A DNA stretch of 64,000 nt, taken from NCBI GenBank assembly GCA_025642065.1, contig JAODUP010000056.1, positions 294,001 to 358,000 on the forward strand, written 5' to 3'. The stretch comes from Paralvinella palmiformis. Its lineage: Eukaryota > Annelida > Polychaeta > Terebellida > Alvinellidae. The position numbers and the translations under genes are program-made. Of this stretch, positions 62,982 through 64,000 are shown in pieces. Below the pieces are notes generated by a model. That model ran no database searches and was not told the origin of the DNA. It was given only the letters and a program-made list of their open reading frames with translations. How positions within the stretch are numbered: position 1 is the first letter of the stretch; every line of letters starts with the position of its first letter.

Positions 62982-63149
62982 ATACCTATTCTCTTCTATA
63001 TATATATATATATAATCAATCTATCCTTCCTTAACAATGGTGGATGTCGCCGTTTCATGTGTTTGCCTACACCGAATGGAGGACGAACTTGCGCTTGTCC
63101 TGACGATATTGACCAAGATGAGTGTAACATTATCAACAGATTAGTGTAA
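28655..63149 (+). CDS. NID: Nidogen (entactin)
   Basis: Exons: 28655-28876, 42591-42730, 42985-43126, 43355-43563, 43782-43891, 45207-45341, 45652-45888, 47640-47840, 48521-48739, 49859-49981, 50494-50616, 51378-51500, 52124-52264, 52760-52882, 54317-54428, 55020-55169, 56640-56762, 58520-58636, 58974-59084, 59235-59357, 60272-60443, 60675-60832, 62046-62169, 62356-62474 and a last exon ending at 63149 whose acceptor is not visible. About 1,220 residues, close to vertebrate nidogen-1. Order: signal peptide, NIDO ([19 protein letters not shown]), one EGF, G2F barrel, nine EGFs, YWTD propeller and a final EGF ([19 protein letters not shown]). Nidogens are secreted basement-membrane linkers joining laminin to collagen IV and perlecan. 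The vertebrate thyroglobulin module is absent. Starts at 28655, 28661 and 28688 are in frame; 28688 ([11 protein letters not shown]) gives the tightest signal peptide. Frame breaks only at exon 15, where one base is extra. Confidence 0.92.
30347..30411. repeat. Near-perfect 26-bp inverted repeat (hairpin)
   Basis: The left arm 30347-30372 and right arm 30386-30411 are complementary with one mismatch, around a 13-nt loop. Both contain 'tattttacgtct' or its complement. Complementarity resumes weakly outside the arms. Confidence 0.9.
31148..31183. repeat. (TA)n microsatellite
   Basis: Pure TA run in nidogen intron 1. Confidence 0.9.
31893..32065 (+). mobile_element. tRNA-derived SINE (family C)
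   Basis: The A box 'tagcgcagtcggtaacgc' and B box 'ggttcgaatcc' are followed by 'tgtgggatgtttcaactca' and 'gccgaggtaaac'. This is the same body order as the copy at 50140 and the inverted copy at 59430. The 3' acceptor half of a tRNA is missing, which excludes a functional tRNA. Confidence 0.7.
32519..32580 (+). mobile_element. SINE family A fragment (inverted relative to 19946 copy)
   Basis: This is the reverse complement of the block 'attgatgttttacggccac...aatgggccgagc', with about 60 bp preserved. Confidence 0.6.
33542..33612. repeat. 71-nt AT-rich hairpin with perfect 22-bp arms
   Basis: Arms 33542-33563 and 33591-33612 are perfectly complementary. The loop itself pairs ('gatacata' with 'tatgtatc'), so almost the whole 71 nt can fold on either strand. 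Confidence 0.9.
34634..34838 (+). mobile_element. Repeat family D with long (ATCT)n tail, copy 2
   Basis: See the copy at 26594. Here the tail is expanded to about 15 CTAT units (34777-34838), and the middle carries roughly 30 extra bases ('taccttt...gagcaaa'). Confidence 0.65.
42731..42812. repeat. (GTGA)n(CGGT)n microsatellite starting at a splice donor
   Basis: Six GTGA units begin at the exon 2 donor itself, followed by about 14 CGGT units (42757-42812) and then degenerate 'gtgg/ggtt' repeats to about 42885. Confidence 0.95.
43205..43296. repeat. (CA)n(GA)n(GATA)n composite microsatellite
   Basis: A CA run, then GA dinucleotides with a short GATA block, lies between nidogen exons 3 and 4 and ends about 60 nt before the exon 4 acceptor. 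Confidence 0.9.
43892..45206. other. Nidogen intron 5
   Basis: AT-rich intron with a (GT)n tract at 44021-44054 and nothing else recognisable. Confidence 0.5.
45207..45341 (+). other. NID: Nidogen EGF module 1
   Basis: A phase 1-1 exon encodes [18 protein letters not shown] and then [16 protein letters not shown], a six-cysteine EGF module between NIDO and G2F, as in other nidogens. Confidence 0.85.
45342..45557. repeat. (GC)n(CA)n(TA)n composite microsatellite
   Basis: Starting 8 nt after the donor there is GCGC, then a long CA/CATA region, then a pure TA run (45520-45556). Confidence 0.9.
45652..48739 (+). other. NID: Nidogen G2F beta-barrel domain (exons 7-9)
   Basis: Exons 45652-45888, 47640-47840 and 48521-48739 (all phase 1-1) encode the 11-stranded G2F barrel: [58 protein letters not shown] and [14 protein letters not shown]. 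In vertebrate nidogens this domain binds perlecan and collagen IV. A potential N-glycosylation site (NRT) follows GGDF. Confidence 0.9.
46491..46916. mobile_element. MITE-like element with perfect 21-bp inverted ends
   Basis: 'tgacgtcagcaagttgattcc' at 46491-46511 (21 bp) is exactly inverted at 46896-46916. The interior of about 380 bp encodes no transposase. It lies in the intron between exons 7 and 8. Confidence 0.6.
48845..49625. mobile_element. GGGTT-rich hAT-like non-autonomous element, interrupted by a SINE
   Basis: The left part (48847-49010) is a run of GGGTT/AACCC words starting 'gacccctgcacggg'. The right part (49568-49625) again has 'gtgggttgggttggg' and ends near 'tgcaggactct'. 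Ends with a TGCAGG-type core and GGGTT-rich sub-termini occur in non-autonomous hAT elements. A SINE B copy sits inside (49136-49290). Confidence 0.4.
49136..49290 (+). mobile_element. SINE family B fragment
   Basis: This is the reverse complement of the body of the complete copy at 56085-56460 (shared: 'aaacactctggcagtgacca', 'ctcagggtatttcggct', 'gtcgctt'-type blocks). It lacks the tRNA head. Confidence 0.7.
49735..49828. repeat. (TA)n plus (AGT)n microsatellite next to an acceptor
   Basis: A TA run (about 49735-49790) is followed by a GTA/AGT trinucleotide run (49798-49828), ending 30 nt before the EGF 2 exon acceptor at 49857. Confidence 0.95.
50140..50300 (+). mobile_element. SINE family C, degenerate copy
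   Basis: B-box-like 'ggggtcgaatccgg' is preceded by an A-box relic and followed by the body 'gtgtttgtatgatttgtttcc' and 'gtgaggctaaac'. This is the same order as the 3118 and 31893 copies. Confidence 0.55.
50817..50893. repeat. (AT)n microsatellite, about 77 bp
   Basis: Pure AT run in the intron between EGF 3 and EGF 4. Confidence 0.95.
52040..52102. repeat. (TAG)n(GAT)n microsatellite adjacent to an acceptor
   Basis: About seven TAG units and thirteen GAT units end 20 nt before the EGF 5 exon acceptor (52122-52123). Confidence 0.95.
53047..53130. repeat. (TA)n(TG)n microsatellite
   Basis: A TA run (53047-53100) followed by a GT run (53104-53129), in the 1.4-kb intron before the frameshifted exon. 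Confidence 0.9.
54056..54231. repeat. Tandem duplication, unit 87-89 bp
   Basis: 54056-54142 and 54143-54231 are near-identical (two single-base insertions in the second, 'aaaaaccc' and 'gttcgac'). The duplication ends about 85 nt before the exon 15 acceptor. Such identity implies a recent event or an assembly duplication. Confidence 0.95.
54317..54428 (+). pseudogene. NID: Nidogen EGF 7 exon with a one-base frameshift
   Basis: The exon reads [18 protein letters not shown], then VYD. From 54382 the cysteine pattern continues only in the +1 frame ([16 protein letters not shown]). One C in the pair 54381-54382 is surplus. As given, frame 1 stops at TAA 54412-54414. The exon length (112 nt) breaks the 1-1 phase that all neighbouring EGF exons keep; 111 would fit. 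All other exons look functional, so a sequencing error or single-allele defect is more likely than a dead gene. Confidence 0.8.
54429..55019. other. Intron with (CA)n and (TA)n
   Basis: It holds (CA)n at 54531-54556, (GA)n at 54611-54624 and (TA)n at 54963-55000, the last ending 19 nt before the acceptor. No exon is needed. Confidence 0.6.
55020..55169 (+). other. NID: Nidogen exon 16: end of EGF 7 and all of EGF 8
   Basis: It opens with GDGYVCE, which completes the GF-x-GDG-x-x-C end of EGF 7, then encodes [13 protein letters not shown]...[10 protein letters not shown]. This is the only EGF boundary in the array that is shifted relative to the exon boundary. Confidence 0.85.
55170..56639. 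other. Intron with SINE B and (TTA)n
   Basis: It contains (ATT)n at 55361-55394, a G-run at 55513-55522 and the complete SINE B at 56085-56460. Nothing coding. Confidence 0.6.
56085..56460 (-). mobile_element. SINE family B, near-complete copy
   Basis: The minus strand starts with a tRNA-like head near 56452: A box 'tggcctagcggttaagc' and B box 'ggttcgaacccc', with a clear 11-bp promoter spacing. It is followed by a 300-bp body containing 'tcggctc', 'cactctggcagtgacca' and 'gcgacagcctggggattctc'. The other copies are at 49136-49290 (inverted) and 56853-57066. Confidence 0.75.
56640..56762 (+). other. NID: Nidogen EGF 9
   Basis: A phase 1-1 exon encoding [20 protein letters not shown] and then [16 protein letters not shown]. 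Confidence 0.9.
56853..57066 (-). mobile_element. SINE family B, degenerate copy split by (TA)n
   Basis: It matches the 56085 copy at 'ggtatttgg'/'ctgacaacc'-type blocks and at 'gtgagccgaaaattttattt', but a (TA)n run (56962-56996) sits between the two halves. Confidence 0.6.
58047..58188. mobile_element. MITE-like element with 44-bp inverted ends
   Basis: 58047-58090 and 58145-58188 are complementary over about 44 bp with few mismatches (shared 'ataatcaggtaatatgtata'). The loop is about 54 nt. The pair is followed at once by a 60-bp (TA)n run (58191-58252). Confidence 0.65.
58191..58252. repeat. (TA)n microsatellite
   Basis: A pure TA run abutting the inverted-repeat element at 58047-58188. 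Confidence 0.95.
58520..58636 (+). other. NID: Nidogen EGF 10 (last before the propeller)
   Basis: A phase 1-1 exon encoding [15 protein letters not shown] and then [16 protein letters not shown]. Confidence 0.9.
59085..59234 (+). other. 150-nt stop-free intron, or an in-frame coding insertion
   Basis: Flanked by gtaaag and ttttcag. Without it, LTIPG joins [11 protein letters not shown], which fits the nidogen propeller start. With it, the frame stays open for exactly 50 codons, including a Ser run from a TCA repeat. See the findings for the test. Confidence 0.7.
59430..59760 (-). mobile_element. Two SINE family C copies, minus strand
   Basis: 59430-59575 and 59648-59757 both read, on the minus strand, an A-box relic, a B box (first copy 'gggttcgaatcgg'; second degenerate) and a body ending in 'gtgggatgtttcccctagg'. 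They match the copies at 3118 and 31893. A further short body fragment lies at 60500-60545. Confidence 0.65.
59758..59797. repeat. (TA)n microsatellite
   Basis: A pure TA run at the head side of the SINE pair. Confidence 0.9.
60013..60108. repeat. (TA)n(TG)n and (GC)n microsatellite
   Basis: TA, then a TG run (60024-60068), then a short GCGCGC block near 60090-60103. Confidence 0.9.
60850..60990. repeat. (ACT)n(CT)n(TA)n(GT)n composite microsatellite
   Basis: Four successive simple motifs within 140 bp, just downstream of the propeller exon ending at 60832. Confidence 0.9.
61747..61880. repeat. (TCTA)n(TCTG)n(TCTA)n microsatellite
   Basis: Alternating blocks of ATCT and GTCT tetranucleotides, including about nine consecutive TCTG units. 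Confidence 0.95.
62883..63016. repeat. (TCTA)n(CT)n(TA)n microsatellite where an acceptor should be
   Basis: TCTA and CT runs are followed by two TA runs. There is no AG dinucleotide between 62873 and the coding sequence at 63033, although the last nidogen exon must begin here. Confidence 0.9.
63017..63149 (+). other. NID: Nidogen last exon: terminal EGF (5' boundary unknown)
   Basis: An open frame encodes [18 protein letters not shown], then RTCACPDD, then [10 protein letters not shown] and TAA at 63147-63149. The NNGGC...CL-x-TP-x-G-RTC-x-CPD pattern and the stop soon after the last cysteine match nidogen C-termini. The first cysteine, expected two or three residues before NNGGC, is missing (Ser/Phe instead). 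Confidence 0.75.
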
Positions 63150-63396
63150 ATACTAATAAGGTAGGTACCATCAAACAAGTTGACATTTGTATCACTCGGT
63201 CGGCCTCACACTGATGTTAATCATTCTGTTCAGCTTAAGATTAATAATATTATCTATTTATCATTATTTCCGATAACCAACACCCCGATAATGCCTTTAC
63301 CTGTACATTAAAAGTAAATTTCAGCAGCGCATCAGCAGAGTCCCAGGAACATTGTCATTTTATTGTCCACCTCCGCCCTGTAGACAGCAATTAAAT

Positions 63397-63578
63397 GACA
63401 CACACACACACACACACACACACAACACACACACACACACACACACACAACACACACACACACACACACACAACCCACGATACATCCTTACATACATTAC
63501 ACACTACATACACACCCATACACATACACACAAACACAAAACAACATACACACACACACATACATACACACACATACA

Positions 63579-63610
<32 letters not shown>

Positions 63611-63676
63611 CACACCCATATACACACACACACACACATACACACACACATACATACATACACACACACACACATT
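63397..63676. repeat. (CA)n/(CATA)n microsatellite, about 280 bp
   Basis: CA runs with ACAAC interruptions, then CATA tetranucleotides (about 63573-63608), then CA runs. It lies in the probable nidogen 3' UTR. Confidence 0.95.
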
Positions 63677-63736
63677 TTTGATGCAGCGAATTTATATAAA
63701 ATTATATTTGTTTCCTTGTCACCATCGATTTCATGC

Positions 63737-63742
63737 AATAAA
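63737..63742 (+). terminator. Candidate poly(A) signal AATAAA
   Basis: Lies 588 nt after the proposed nidogen stop codon and beyond the CA repeat. An acceptor-like 'tttcgtttacag' at about 63876-63887 leaves open a further exon. Confidence 0.35.
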
Positions 63743-63799
63743 TATTAAACATAGCAGTAACATAAATATAACTAATATATAGTTATGTGCACAATACAC

Positions 63800-63843
<44 letters not shown>

Positions 63844-64000
63844 AAACTTGTAAACTCTGGCTAAATAATTTTGTTTTTCGTTTACAGATGGACTTCAAAA
63901 TGAGACTACGGAAGAGAATAGAAGTTTCATATTATTTTGCATGTTCTTCGTAAAGATGGGTTTATCATTAGATTGATTGTTTTTAGCACAATGTATGGTT

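Noticed and set aside
1..64000. CRISPR arrays, bacterial operons, riboswitches, phage or plasmid genes
   Set aside because: The sequence is intron-containing animal DNA. Direct repeats seen are microsatellites or tandem duplications without spacer architecture.
63888..64000. A final nidogen exon after the acceptor-like site at 63886-63887
   Set aside because: The terminal EGF already ends with a stop at 63149 at the position expected for nidogen. The short frames beyond show no homology.

Overview
This window is animal nuclear DNA, most likely from a lophotrochozoan and probably a mollusc. I infer that from the AT-rich, intron-dense layout, GT-AG introns interrupted by SINE, LINE and MITE remnants, very many (TA)n, (CA)n and tetranucleotide microsatellites, and the gene content (antistasin-type cysteine repeats, an invertebrate nidogen without a thyroglobulin domain, a CARD/coiled-coil protein). 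No database search was possible, so the species is not assigned. All three genes I can support lie on the + strand.

Region 1 (about 4.1-15.3 kb) is a 12-coding-exon gene whose exons splice in phase to a 632-residue type I membrane protein. It has a signal peptide, six antistasin-like cysteine modules split by an acidic linker, a thyroglobulin type-1 module, a SEA/EpCAM-C-domain-like segment, one transmembrane helix and a short basic tail. The back half has the same order as vertebrate EpCAM/TROP2. Region 2 (15.3-21.8 kb) has no gene. It holds degraded LINE pieces, tRNA-derived SINEs and a possible 1-kb element with long, internally repetitive inverted ends.

Region 3 (21.8-25.5 kb) is a four-exon gene for a protein of about 648 residues: an N-terminal CARD, a long coiled coil, a Ser/Thr-rich linker and a C-terminal Cys/His cluster resembling one half of a CHORD zinc-binding domain. 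It looks like a death-fold signalling adaptor and is the most unusual architecture here.

Region 4 (28.65 kb to near the window end) is a nidogen (entactin) gene of about 25 exons: signal peptide, NIDO domain, one EGF module, G2F beta-barrel, nine EGF modules mostly one per phase 1-1 exon, a YWTD beta-propeller and a terminal EGF module. Its first intron is 13.7 kb. Three oddities stand out: a one-base frameshift in one EGF exon, a 150-base stop-free intron in the propeller, and a missing splice acceptor plus first cysteine for the last EGF exon, where a (CT)n(TA)n repeat sits instead.

The three genes do not form a pathway. Two encode extracellular or cell-surface matrix/adhesion-type proteins and one encodes an intracellular adaptor. 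The remaining sequence is intronic or intergenic and dominated by microsatellites and decayed mobile elements, including at least three SINE families, one LINE clade with several remnants, and several MITE-like inverted repeats.
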